This document shows positions 34,774-42,949 of a DNA stretch of 61,538 bases, piece by piece. Source of the stretch: an uncultured Clostridia bacterium (GTDB lineage Bacteria > Bacillota > Clostridia > Oscillospirales > CAG-272). The position numbers and the translations under genes are program-made. The notes below the pieces were generated by a model. It worked only from the letters and a program-made list of their open reading frames with translations, had not been told where the DNA came from and searched no databases. How positions within the stretch are numbered: the first letter of the stretch is position 1; every line of letters begins with the position of its first letter. The stretch covers positions 1-61,538 of the forward strand of contig CANRMP010000014.1 of the NCBI GenBank assembly GCA_947631765.1, read 5' to 3'.

Positions 34774-34942
34774 AGATACGGTTTGAAAAGTTGTAAACCG
34801 AGTAAATTAAAAGGAAATCCGGTTCGAATCCGGAACAACCGCCATTACTGTATTTGACAAGCAGGCAAAGGGTGCGGGTATACCGCGTGCATAGCGCCTT
34901 TTGCGGGCTCTGCTTTCATAAGTCAGGATATCTGCCGTATTT
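34774..34942 (+). promoter_or_regulatory. Cobalamin (AdoCbl-type) riboswitch
   Basis: The closing stem P1 is ATACGG (34776-34781) with CCGTAT (34935-34940). Conserved landmarks are in order: GGTTTGAAAAG, then AAAAGGAAATCCGGTTCGAA with TCCGGAAC (34809-34836 region, the usual AAxxGGAAxCCGGTGxxAATCCGG box), GCCATTACTGTA, and near the 3' end AAGTCAGGATATCTGCC, which matches the AAGxCAGxAxACCTGCC box. The class fit is strong though some positions vary. With the intrinsic terminator downstream it should switch off the operon when B12 is plentiful. Confidence 0.9.
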
Positions 34943-34969
34943 TTTGGGTTTACCACCGCTTTGGTGAGA

Positions 34970-35006
34970 AGAGTGCAACCGATTTTTTCGTTGGCACTCT
35001 TTTTTA
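34970..35006 (+). terminator. Riboswitch-controlled intrinsic terminator
   Basis: AGAGTGC (34970-34976) pairs with GCACTCT (34994-35000), extended by CAAC/GTTG with mismatch, then a run of T (34999-35005). Its position after the riboswitch and before the first gene fits the expression platform. Confidence 0.85.
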
Positions 35007-35100
35007 TGTGGGAGAGGCTTTTACCGGCTTGAAAAAATCCGTTGCGCTCTTTTTAACCAAATGGAAAATATAAAAAGTGTTTTGGTTGGAGGGATTTTTC

Positions 35101-35412
35101 ATGACGCCGGAGGAAAAGAAGCGCTGGGCTAAAGAGCGACTGTGCGAAAAGCAAAAAGAACTTGGACGGGCGCCCAAAAAGGGGGATTTTGACGACGCGA
35201 CGCGCTCTCGCATCAAGGCCTTCCTCGGAGCTTGGCCGAGAGCCTTGGAGGCCGCCGGTCTGAAAGAAGAAAAAGGCCGGGATGCGAAAGGGCAAAAGCG
35301 GTACAAAAGCGCAAAAAATGCAGAGCTTTCGGCAATGCGCAAAGCTGAAAAATACCGTGCGGAAAATGAAGAGACCTCCGAAACGAAAACGCTCACCAAG
35401 GAGGAAAATTAA
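35101..35412 (+). CDS. Small basic protein with a homing-endonuclease-associated (HNH) repeat
   Basis: A 103-residue protein with GGAGGG upstream. The stretch LGRAPKKGDFDDATRSRI, then KAFLGAWPRALEAAGL, matches the homing-endonuclease-associated repeat, a small DNA-binding helical unit. No nuclease domain is present. The C-terminal half is lysine- and glutamate-rich. It is the first gene after the riboswitch terminator and ends just before the DUF4430 gene, so it shares B12 control. Its link to B12 uptake is unclear; it may be a DNA-binding regulator. Confidence 0.65.
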   Translation: MTPEEKKRWAKERLCEKQKELGRAPKKGDFDDATRSRIKAFLGAWPRALEAAGLKEEKGRDAKGQKRYKSAKNAELSAMRKAEKYRAENEETSETKTLTKEEN

Positions 35413-35413
35413 G

Positions 35414-36904
35414 ATGAAAAGAAAATCAAATCGCGCACTTATCTGCTTTTTGGCGCTGTTATTGGCAGCAGCCATGCTCCCGCTTTCGGTATTTTCCGGC
35501 AGTTTTACGGCAAGCACCGGTATATCGCTAAAAACGACGCTTGTTGACAATATGACGGTTAAAAACGACCGACTGACCTTTGATGTTTGGGCAAGGGACG
35601 GGGATGGAAAGAAAATTGCCTCTAATGTTACCCTAAACGGCGAGCAGGTAAATTATACGTGGGATGACGGCGACAAAACAAGCTATACGCTTGTGTTTTC
35701 ACAGGTCGGAGAAAACACCGTGGTTATAAGTGCAGCCTCGGACGGCGGAGAGAAAACGCAGGCGACCTATCATATTTTCTATCAGCCTGCGGCAGTGGGC
35801 GAGGTTATCGGACGAGCCGTCTGGAGTGTTGAGGTTTTTACGATCGGATGCGGTTATCTTGTGCTCCCTGTGGAGTTTCCCATTATTGCCGGAGAATCTG
35901 CCGCAGACGGGCTTGTACGACTGCTTCATCTGAACGGATTTGTCGGCTATTACAGCGGCACGACGGACAGCGGCTTTTATCTCGGTTATATTGCGGACGG
36001 CGACTCGGCGCGTTCTGCCTATAACGGCTATAAAAAAAGCGGCAGTCCGCAAAATCCGAAAAAATTGGGGATTTGCCCGTCAATTCCCGAGTATTTACAG
36101 CCTTATTTGGAGTCTTATATGGGCTTTTACGATCCGGAAGATTATATAAACAATTGTGAAGGATATCTTGGGGAATTTGTGATTTCAAACGGCTCGGGCT
36201 GGATGTACTCTGTCAACAACAATTTCCCGAACGTCAGCTTTTCAGACGTGTATCTTTCGGACGGCGATATTGTCAGGGTGCAGTTTACCTTGGGCTACGG
36301 GGACGATATCGGCGGCGCCGCGGCTCTTGGAGGGGGCAATCCGCAGTCGGGGTACTATCCGGTTGCAGACAAGGACGCCCTTACAAGTATTATAGCAAAG
36401 GCGGGCGTTTCGAATTTGTTGACACACATCGAAGTGCAAAATGCGTACTTTGCCGCGCTGACGGTCGCCGCAAAGCTTGACGCTTCGCAAAGCGCGGTGG
36501 ACGAGGCGGCAAATGCGCTTGAGGACGCACTGGAAAATCACGATGCCGATGGGAGCGGGGATGAAAACGAAAATACCGACAATTCGGAAAGTGAAAGCAA
36601 TACAGGGGTAACCACCCCGTCTGTCGATTCGGACACACAAACATCAACGACCTTGTCAAGCAAAGCAACAGATGAAGGCACCCCAAAGCTTCCGGGTGAT
36701 ACCAAGCCGTCGGCAAGCCAAACGGCAGGTACACAAAATGAGGAAAAATCGCGGCAGGGCGGAGAAAATTTGAATATTATTATTCCTGCTATAATAGTAA
36801 CAAGCCTTATTGTCGTCCTTGCAATTGCTCTTTTGATATTCTTCGGGCGCAAAAAAGCTTCTTCAAAAAACTCAAATGACAAGGGGCAAAGCAACCGTGA
36901 TTAA
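35414..36904 (+). CDS. Membrane-anchored DUF4430 protein (transcobalamin beta-domain-like)
   Basis: A 496-residue protein from ATG 35414 (GAGG 9 nt upstream). Signal peptide (ALICFLALLLAAAMLPLSVF), an Ig-like region (about 40-130), then a DUF4430 domain (about 135-310): AADGLVRLLHLNGFVGYY, GSGWMYSVNNNFPNVSFSDV, LSDGDIVRVQFTLGYGDD. DUF4430 corresponds to the beta domain that caps B12 in intrinsic factor and transcobalamin. A helical unit and a Ser/Thr/Asn-rich stalk lead to a C-terminal transmembrane helix (IIIPAIIVTSLIVVLAIALL) and basic tail. It is likely a surface B12-binding component. Confidence 0.85.
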   Translation: MKRKSNRALICFLALLLAAAMLPLSVFSGSFTASTGISLKTTLVDNMTVKNDRLTFDVWARDGDGKKIASNVTLNGEQVNYTWDDGDKTSYTLVFSQVGENTVVISAASDGGEKTQATYHIFYQPAAVGEVIGRAVWSVEVFTIGCGYLVLPVEFPIIAGESAADGLVRLLHLNGFVGYYSGTTDSGFYLGYIADGDSARSAYNGYKKSGSPQNPKKLGICPSIPEYLQPYLESYMGFYDPEDYINNCEGYLGEFVISNGSGWMYSVNNNFPNVSFSDVYLSDGDIVRVQFTLGYGDDIGGAAALGGGNPQSGYYPVADKDALTSIIAKAGVSNLLTHIEVQNAYFAALTVAAKLDASQSAVDEAANALEDALENHDADGSGDENENTDNSESESNTGVTTPSVDSDTQTSTTLSSKATDEGTPKLPGDTKPSASQTAGTQNEEKSRQGGENLNIIIPAIIVTSLIVVLAIALLIFFGRKKASSKNSNDKGQSNRD

Positions 36905-38537
36905 ACGTCTGACGGCAGTAATGCTTTGTATTCTTTCGGTTTTCGTCTTTGCTTCTCCCGCTTTTGCAAAAAAGGAGAAGCCCGACTTTCTTTTAGTTGC
37001 GGAAGGTATTATCAATTGGAAGAAAAAAGAGGTCGGAGCTCATGACGGAAATTTGCTGTGCGACAGTTATTTGGAGCTTGCAGGAACCACCGCGGGCGAT
37101 TGGTATACCGTCGGGCTTGCCCGGCTTGGAAAAGCGGACAATTATGCGGGGTATCTTGCCATATTGCGAGAGAAAATTGAGGAGCGTTACCGACAACCGG
37201 GCAGGCTAAGCGCAGCAAAGGCAACCGAATGGCACCGTGTGATATTGGCAATTCTGGCATCAGGCGGCGACCCCACCGCATTTGGCACCGATGAAAACGG
37301 GAAGGCAATAAATCTTATCGCCGACGGAACCTATGACAGGGGCAAAACCACCTCTCTCGGGCGGCAGGGAATCAACGGCTGGATATGGGGGCTTATCGCG
37401 CTCGATACCATGAGATATGAGGTTCCAGAGGGCGCTTTCAACACGCGAGAGGATATGATTGCCGAAATTCTGTCGTGTCAGCTTCCCGACGGCGGCTGGG
37501 CGCTTGGCGGAAGCGTTTCTGACCCAGATCTGACGGCAATGGCTGTTCAGGCGCTTGCGCCATACTACAAGGACGAAAAAGAATATCTCACCTTGCAAAG
37601 GCACGGGCAAGAAAAGGTCGTGGTGACTGTAAGTGAGAGGGTGGACAAGGCGCTTGCCTGCCTTTCTAAAATGCAGCTTCCCACCGGAGATTTTAAAAGC
37701 TGGGGGACGGAAAATGTGGAAAGCGTCGATCAGGTGATTATCGCCCTGTGCGCGCTTGGAATTGACCCGCTTTGCGACTCTCGGTTTATCAAGAACGGGA
37801 ACACCTTACTTGACGGCGTATTGCGCTACCGTCAGCCGGACGGCGGTTTTGTCCATTCACATGACTTTGACCCAGACAATCCAGCCGCCATTCCTGACGT
37901 TTCCAACAGTATGGCGGGCGAGCAGACCCTGCTTGCAATGGCGGCGCTTTGGCGAGAGCAAAACGGAATGCGCACATTGTACGATTTTCGTCCGGAGGAC
38001 GGAGAAATTCCCAAGGAAAAGGTGTACTTTTCCGAAAAGGACAAAGAGACGGTAAACTCTCTCCCGCAAAGCCTCACGACCGAACAGTATGTGACAATTA
38101 TCACACTGCTTGAGAAGCTCAAGCAATCGGAGGATTTTGAAAATAAAGAGACTTATCTGCAAAAGCTTATGGCAGCAAAGGAGCAGATTTTAAAAATTCA
38201 GGCGGAAATTGATGATATCAATGCGGAAATACTTGAAAAGCTCTATCCGTTTGAGACAATTTCCATTTCCGATAAAAAGACGGTAGATTCCGTTTTTGCC
38301 CGATATAACGCGCTTGGCGAATACGATCGCACGAAAATCGACCACTGGGAAGACGTCGTAAAAGCCAAAACGCAGATTGACAGCCTGCTGCGCGCACTTG
38401 TTATCGGAGTTGTTTTGGGAATTGCGGCATTACTCCTTGCTATATTTCTTATATGCAGAATACGCAAAAAGAGAGGGCGAAGGGCAAAAGAAATGGAAGA
38501 ATTTGCCGCACAGTACGCAGAGGAAGACGAAGAATAA
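36876..38537 (+). CDS. Membrane-anchored alpha/alpha-barrel protein (intrinsic-factor alpha-domain-like)
   Basis: A 553-residue protein overlapping the upstream gene by 29 nt; GTG 36897 is an alternative start. Signal peptide (LTAVMLCILSVFVFASPAFA), then a barrel of paired helices with the repeat pattern of terpenoid cyclase/prenyltransferase folds: INGWIWGLIALDT, LSCQLPDGGWALGG with DPDLTAMAVQALAPYY, KMQLPTGDFKSWG with SVDQVIIALCALGIDP, and RQPDGGFVHS. The alpha domain of intrinsic factor and transcobalamin has this same barrel. A coiled segment and a C-terminal transmembrane helix with acidic tail follow. Together with DUF4430 partners it could clamp B12 at the surface. Confidence 0.83.
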   Translation: MTRGKATVIKRLTAVMLCILSVFVFASPAFAKKEKPDFLLVAEGIINWKKKEVGAHDGNLLCDSYLELAGTTAGDWYTVGLARLGKADNYAGYLAILREKIEERYRQPGRLSAAKATEWHRVILAILASGGDPTAFGTDENGKAINLIADGTYDRGKTTSLGRQGINGWIWGLIALDTMRYEVPEGAFNTREDMIAEILSCQLPDGGWALGGSVSDPDLTAMAVQALAPYYKDEKEYLTLQRHGQEKVVVTVSERVDKALACLSKMQLPTGDFKSWGTENVESVDQVIIALCALGIDPLCDSRFIKNGNTLLDGVLRYRQPDGGFVHSHDFDPDNPAAIPDVSNSMAGEQTLLAMAALWREQNGMRTLYDFRPEDGEIPKEKVYFSEKDKETVNSLPQSLTTEQYVTIITLLEKLKQSEDFENKETYLQKLMAAKEQILKIQAEIDDINAEILEKLYPFETISISDKKTVDSVFARYNALGEYDRTKIDHWEDVVKAKTQIDSLLRALVIGVVLGIAALLLAIFLICRIRKKRGRRAKEMEEFAAQYAEEDEE

Positions 38538-38554
38538 CGAAAGGACGGTGCGCC

Positions 38555-39106
38555 GTGAAAAAAGATATTTTGGCGGTTTTCGGAATTGTGCTGATTGTCG
38601 CCGTACTGATAAGCGGCACGAATATCCAGTCGGTAGATGAATATTATCTGACTCATATTGACGATATTACGCCCGATAGCGAGACCGTGACGCTCTCCAT
38701 ACGCTGTGATACGATTTTGCAAAATTACGACAGTCTTGACACTGCGCTCCGCTTTGAGGAATTTGTCCCGCTGGACGGAGTGATACTCCCGCCGACTCGT
38801 TATGTACTGAGAGAGGGCGACACCGTTTTTGATATTCTTTATCGCGCGGTGCGGTACAACAAAATTCAAATGGAATTTCAAGGGGCAAAGGAAAGTCCTT
38901 TCGGCAGTGTATATATTCAGGGTATCCACTATCTGTATGAGTTCTCCTGCGGACCGCTTTCCGGCTGGATGTACCGTGTGGACGGTGAGTTTCCAAATTA
39001 TGGCTGTTCCCGATATTTGTTGCACGACGGACAAAATATTGAATGGATTTATACCTGCGACCTCGGTCGGGACGTGGGAGCGGAATGGATGGGAGAAAAT
39101 CAATGA
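38555..39106 (+). CDS. Small membrane-tethered DUF4430 protein
   Basis: A 183-residue protein from GTG 38555 (GAAAGGACGG upstream). One N-terminal hydrophobic anchor (ILAVFGIVLIVAVLISGT). The remainder is a near-complete DUF4430 domain: REGDTVFDILYRAV, then SVYIQGIHYLYEF, GPLSGWMYRVDGEFPNYGCS, LHDGQNIEWIYTCDLGRDVG. This is the canonical form of the family (closer than the upstream gene), equivalent to the B12-capping beta domain. Its stop overlaps the EcfT start (ATGA), so the two are translationally coupled. Confidence 0.88.
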   Translation: MKKDILAVFGIVLIVAVLISGTNIQSVDEYYLTHIDDITPDSETVTLSIRCDTILQNYDSLDTALRFEEFVPLDGVILPPTRYVLREGDTVFDILYRAVRYNKIQMEFQGAKESPFGSVYIQGIHYLYEFSCGPLSGWMYRVDGEFPNYGCSRYLLHDGQNIEWIYTCDLGRDVGAEWMGENQ

Positions 39107-39981
39107 GGGCGTTTGCAAATGTTCACCCTGCCGTGAGCATGACATATTTTTTATCGGTGTTACTTATATCAATGTTTCTGCCGCACCCTATTTTGCAAAC
39201 AGAGGCGCTGATTGGCGGCGCACTGTTTTGCGCGACTCTTAAAAAGCGCGGGCGGGCGGGGGATATCGGCTTTTATCTCATTCTGTTTGTAATGATTGCC
39301 ATTACAAATCCGCTCTTTTCTCATAACGGAGTGACAATTTTGTTCTTCCTTAACGGAAATCCGATGACCTTTGAGGCGTTTTTGTACGGAATTTCGCTTG
39401 CCGGTATGGTGGTCGGCGTTTTGCTCTGGTGCAAAGCGTACAGCGAGATTATGACGAGCGACAAATTTTTATATCTTTTCGGGAAAGCCGTCCCGAAGCT
39501 GTCGCTGGTGCTATCAACGGCGCTGCGCTTCATTCCCTCTTATCTGCGCATGTCGCGGCAGGTCGGCAGGGCGCAGAAAGCCATGGGCTTGTATGCGGGG
39601 AAAAGTCTTACCGACCGTGTAAAAAATCGGATGCGGGTCCTTGCCGCCCTTGTCGCATGGTCGCTTGAAAACGCGATGGATACCTCGGCTTCAATGAAGG
39701 CGCGGGGGTACGGGAAAAAGGGCAGAACAAGCTTTTCGCTCTTTCGCTTTCGCCGCTCGGACGGTATACTGCTCGGAGCTTGTATTTTTCTGCTTGCCCT
39801 GCCGATTGTCGGCGCGGCGCTGGGGGTCACCGAGTTTAACTATTATCCGCGTGTGGATAAAATAGAAACGTCGTTTATGGCTTTGGTTATATATACGGCG
39901 CTCGGGCTTTTGTCGTTGTTGCCCTTTATTTTGGAGGTGAAGGAGGCGGTTTTATGGAAATATTACAGGTCGAAAATTTGA
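39103..39981 (+). CDS. ecfT: ECF transporter transmembrane T component
   Basis: A 292-residue protein starting in a 4-nt overlap with the DUF4430 gene. Five or six transmembrane helices, and in the cytoplasmic coupling region the two Ala-Arg-Gly-type motifs, here SRQVGRAQKAMG and SMKARGYGKK, which couple to the ATPase. EcfT scaffolds the substrate-binding S component and the ATPases. Its 3' end overlaps the ATPase gene by 28 nt. Confidence 0.9.
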   Translation: MRAFANVHPAVSMTYFLSVLLISMFLPHPILQTEALIGGALFCATLKKRGRAGDIGFYLILFVMIAITNPLFSHNGVTILFFLNGNPMTFEAFLYGISLAGMVVGVLLWCKAYSEIMTSDKFLYLFGKAVPKLSLVLSTALRFIPSYLRMSRQVGRAQKAMGLYAGKSLTDRVKNRMRVLAALVAWSLENAMDTSASMKARGYGKKGRTSFSLFRFRRSDGILLGACIFLLALPIVGAALGVTEFNYYPRVDKIETSFMALVIYTALGLLSLLPFILEVKEAVLWKYYRSKI

Positions 39982-41618
39982 GCTTTCGCTATCCGAAGGC
40001 AGATCAAAACGCGCTTGAAAAGGTCTCGTTTTCCGTACAAAGCGGGGAATTTGTTGTGCTGTGCGGGCACTCCGGCTGTGGCAAAACCACTCTTTTACGA
40101 CTGCTGAAAAAGGAAATTGCTCCCGTAGGCGAAAAAAGCGGGCAAATTTTGTATCGCGGCAACTTGCGCGATGTTCAGTTTGACGCCGGAAAGGTGGGTT
40201 TTGTACAGCAGAATCCGGAAAGTCAGGTGGTGACCGACAAGGTTTGGCATGAGCTTGCTTTCGGGCTTGAAAACATGGGGCTTCCTTCAGAGGTAATTCG
40301 CCGTCGTGTGGGAGAAATGGCAAGCTTTTTCGGGATTGAGGGATGGTTTCGGCAGAGAACAGAGCAGCTTTCGGGCGGGCAAAAGCAGATTTTGAATTTG
40401 GCGTCGGTTATGGCGATGCAGCCGAGTCTGCTGATTTTGGACGAGCCTACCGGTCAGCTTGACCCGATTGCCGCCGCCGATTTTATAGCAGCTCTGCAAA
40501 AAATCAACCGCGAGCTCGGGCTGACGGTACTGCTTTCCGAGCACCGCCTTGAAGAGGTCTTCCCGATTGCCGACAGGGTGATTGTGCTTGAAAACGGGCA
40601 AGTATTGCTTAGCGACAGCCCGAAAAATATCGGGGCGCGGCTGTCTGAAATTTCAAAAAATCATCCTATGCTTTGCGCTCTGCCTGCTGCTGTGCGTATT
40701 TGGCAGGGGGTGGGCGCTGACCTGCCCTGCCCTTTGACGGTGCGGGAAGGACGGGACTTTTTGGAGCGCAATTATACATGCCGCGGCAAAGCTCTGCCTG
40801 TGCCCGAAATTCCGAATGAGGCAGAGTGCGCGATAGAGCTAAAAAACGTCTGGTTTCGCTATGAGAAGGATTTGCCGGACGTTCTGCGCGGAGTAGCTTT
40901 GAAGGTTCCACGGGGGAAAATATTTTCTGTTTTAGGGGGAAACGGCGCCGGAAAAACCACTCTGCTTAATGTAATGGCGGGGCTTGAGAAGGCATATCGG
41001 GGAAGAGTATCGGTCGGCGGAAAGTCAATAAAAGACTGCAAAGGCAGCTTGTACAGAAACAATCTTGCCCTTTTGCCGCAAAATCCGCAAACCGTTTTTG
41101 TCAAGGACAGCGTGCGCGCCGACCTTATGGAAATCTTGAAAACGATGGAAATATCCGAAAATGAGGCAAAAAAGCGAATAAATGCCATTGCAGACAAGCT
41201 CGGAATTTCCGATTTGCTATGTCGGCATCCGTATGACATAAGCGGCGGCGAACAGCAAAAATGCGCCCTTGCCAAGGTTCTGCTCTCCGAGCCGAAAATT
41301 CTGCTGCTCGACGAGCCGACAAAGGGCATTGACGCGTTTGCAAAGAAAAATTTGAAAAAAATCCTGTTTGAGCTAAAGCGGGAGGGCATGACGGTAATAA
41401 TGGTAACTCACGACGTGGAGTTTGCCGCCGAATGTGCCGATATTTGCGCGTTTATCTTTGACGGGGAAGTGCTTTGCGCAGATATGCCGCAGAAATTCTT
41501 TGCGGAAAACAGCTTTTACACGACAGCCGCCAACCGAATGGCGCGAGGACTGTGGAAAAATGCGGTGACGTGTGAGCAGGTTATTGAATGTTGCCTTGAG
41601 GAAGGGGAAAAGCAATGA
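39954..41618 (+). CDS. ECF transporter ATPase, two ABC domains fused
   Basis: A 554-residue protein with two complete ABC modules. First: Walker A GHSGCGKTT (about 38-46), Q-loop FVQQNPESQ, signature LSGGQKQ, Walker B LLILDEPTGQLD, switch His in LLSEHRLEE. Second: GGNGAGKTT, LLPQNPQTVF, ISGGEQQK, ILLLDEPTKGID, VTHDVEF. This corresponds to EcfA and EcfA' joined in one chain. It powers substrate release by toppling the S component. Coupled to EcfT (28-nt overlap) and EcfS (ATGA overlap). Confidence 0.92.
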   Translation: MEILQVENLSFRYPKADQNALEKVSFSVQSGEFVVLCGHSGCGKTTLLRLLKKEIAPVGEKSGQILYRGNLRDVQFDAGKVGFVQQNPESQVVTDKVWHELAFGLENMGLPSEVIRRRVGEMASFFGIEGWFRQRTEQLSGGQKQILNLASVMAMQPSLLILDEPTGQLDPIAAADFIAALQKINRELGLTVLLSEHRLEEVFPIADRVIVLENGQVLLSDSPKNIGARLSEISKNHPMLCALPAAVRIWQGVGADLPCPLTVREGRDFLERNYTCRGKALPVPEIPNEAECAIELKNVWFRYEKDLPDVLRGVALKVPRGKIFSVLGGNGAGKTTLLNVMAGLEKAYRGRVSVGGKSIKDCKGSLYRNNLALLPQNPQTVFVKDSVRADLMEILKTMEISENEAKKRINAIADKLGISDLLCRHPYDISGGEQQKCALAKVLLSEPKILLLDEPTKGIDAFAKKNLKKILFELKREGMTVIMVTHDVEFAAECADICAFIFDGEVLCADMPQKFFAENSFYTTAANRMARGLWKNAVTCEQVIECCLEEGEKQ

Positions 41619-42289
41619 AAAAGTGGATTTCATACGGCGTGCTCTGCCTTTTGATTCCGGCGCTCGTGCTTTGCGGCGCGCTGCTGTTTAAGGGAAAGCA
41701 ATATGCGTGGATTTCGCTATGCGTTGCACTGCTCTCCTGCCTGCCGGTTTTTTTGCAATTCGAGCATAAAAGGGCAGATACAAAACGGCTTATTCTGATA
41801 GCCTCCATGACGGCGCTTTCGGTGCTCGGGAGGATTATTTTCACGCCGATTCCTGGTTTTAAGCCGGTTACTGCCATGGTGGTTATCACCGCTTTGTACT
41901 TTGGGAGCGAGGCGGGCTTTCTGACCGGCGCCCTTTCCGCTCTGATCTCCAATTTTTGGTTCGGGCAGGGACCGTGGACACCCTTTCAAATGTTCGCTTG
42001 GGGAATTTTAGGGCTGATTGCCGGACTGCTTGCAAGTCTCCTAAAGCGCAATATTATATTGCTCTCGCTTTACGGCGCGCTCTCCGGTATTCTTTATTCG
42101 GTTATTATGGACGTGTGGACGGTGCTTTGGGCGGACGGAGGCTTTAATTTGTCACGCTATGTCGCCGCCTTGGCATCCTCTCTCCCCTTTACGGCAATTT
42201 ATGCTCTCTCAAGCTTTATTTTTCTGCTCCTGCTCGGCAAACCGATAGGCAAAATTTTGGAGCGAGTGCAAACAAAGTACGGAATATAG
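41615..42289 (+). CDS. ECF transporter substrate-binding S component, probably for cobalamin
   Basis: A 224-residue protein with about six transmembrane helices. ECF S components of the larger group show AALSVLGR-like (here MTALSVLGRIIFTPIPGFKP) and GFLTGALSALISNFWFGQGP with a WTPFQMFAWGILG segment; this pattern matches CbrT-like and related S proteins. Substrate assignment to cobalamin rests on the riboswitch and the B12-binding-type neighbours, not on residues seen here. It is the last gene of the operon; no clear terminator follows. Confidence 0.83.
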   Translation: MKKWISYGVLCLLIPALVLCGALLFKGKQYAWISLCVALLSCLPVFLQFEHKRADTKRLILIASMTALSVLGRIIFTPIPGFKPVTAMVVITALYFGSEAGFLTGALSALISNFWFGQGPWTPFQMFAWGILGLIAGLLASLLKRNIILLSLYGALSGILYSVIMDVWTVLWADGGFNLSRYVAALASSLPFTAIYALSSFIFLLLLGKPIGKILERVQTKYGI

Positions 42290-42520
42290 GCTTTTTCGGC
42301 GTCGGGGGGCTCTGACGTGATTTTATTCAAAAAATAAAAAAAGTTAAAATCCGACCTAACAAACAAGCCTCATTGCAGACTATATAGGTGAAAGCATTGA
42401 TCAACGCTCGGAGTAAATCATGAAAAAACGAGAATCGCCAAAGCTTTGCCGACTTGGGGGTGAGCGGAGAGGTAAGACAGTTCTCAATAATTTCCAAAAT
42501 ATGAATTTTCAAAAAAACTA

Positions 42521-42549
42521 TTGCAATTTAGAATTATATGTGTTATAAT
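42521..42549 (+). promoter_or_regulatory. tRNA promoter
   Basis: TTGCAA (42521-42526), 17 bp, TATAAT (42544-42549), about 45 nt before the tRNA. The 230 nt from 42290 to 42520 contain no gene that I can support. Confidence 0.8.
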
Positions 42550-42600
42550 GTGTTGTCGCGCAAGGGAAGCGCCTTTGCGCGGCAAAAATTGCATAAATAC

Positions 42601-42676
42601 AGGGGTGTAGTTCAGTTGGTAGAACGGCGGTCTCCAAAACCGCATGTCGCGGGTTCAAGTCCTTCCGCCCCTGCCA
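42601..42676 (+). tRNA. tRNA-Trp (anticodon CCA)
   Basis: A complete cloverleaf of 76 nt: acceptor stem AGGGGTG with CGCCCCT (one T-G pair), D arm with TTCAGTTGGTAGA, anticodon arm GCGGT-CTCCAAA-ACCGC with anticodon CCA, T arm CGGGTTCAAGTCC, and an encoded 3' CCA. It lies at the left boundary of the conjugative-element genes, a common attachment place, although no repeat of its 3' end is visible in this window. Confidence 0.95.
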
Positions 42677-42705
42677 TCAAGAGACAATAAAAAAGATATT
42701 GTCCC

Positions 42706-42734
42706 CGAAAAGCCCGATTTTATCGGGCTTTTCG
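42706..42734 (+). terminator. Hairpin after tRNA-Trp
   Basis: CGAAAAGCCCGA (42706-42717) pairs perfectly with TCGGGCTTTTCG (42723-42734) around TTTTA. The T-run is part of the stem. It probably ends the tRNA transcript, in either direction. Confidence 0.7.
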
Positions 42735-42850
42735 GCGTCTTACGGGGCGATTTTTCGAGAGTCAAAATCGTAGATGTAAAAAGGCGATTTTCCCTTTGTG
42801 AAAAGACTCGAACCCCTGTGAACAACTGAATACCGCAAAGATCAAGATCA

Positions 42851-42886
42851 GCAGGCAGGTGAAAACCCGCCTGCTTTTCTTTTTTC
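42851..42886 (+). terminator. Intrinsic terminator with GAAA tetraloop
   Basis: GCAGGCAGGT and ACCCGCCTGC form a stem with one mismatch closed by GAAA, followed by TTTTCTTTTTT. No obvious rightward gene precedes it besides the tRNA, so it may shield the conjugative element from outside transcription. Confidence 0.75.
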
Positions 42887-42888
42887 AG

Positions 42889-42924
42889 AGCCAATCGTTT
42901 GATTTAAACGGTTGGCTTTTTTTT
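42889..42924 (+). terminator. Third consecutive intrinsic terminator
   Basis: AGCCAATCGTTT (42889-42900) pairs with AAACGGTTGGCT (42906-42917), one T-G pair, followed by T residues. Its tail lies about 25 nt before the first gene of the element, so that gene needs its own promoter or is attenuated here. Confidence 0.78.
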
Positions 42925-42949
42925 ATTTCATTAGAAAGGAATCTCCGCC

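Noticed and set aside
42601-42676. tRNA-Trp as the proven attachment site of the conjugative element
   Set aside because: No duplicate of the tRNA 3' end and no integrase for this element are in the window, so the site cannot be assigned.
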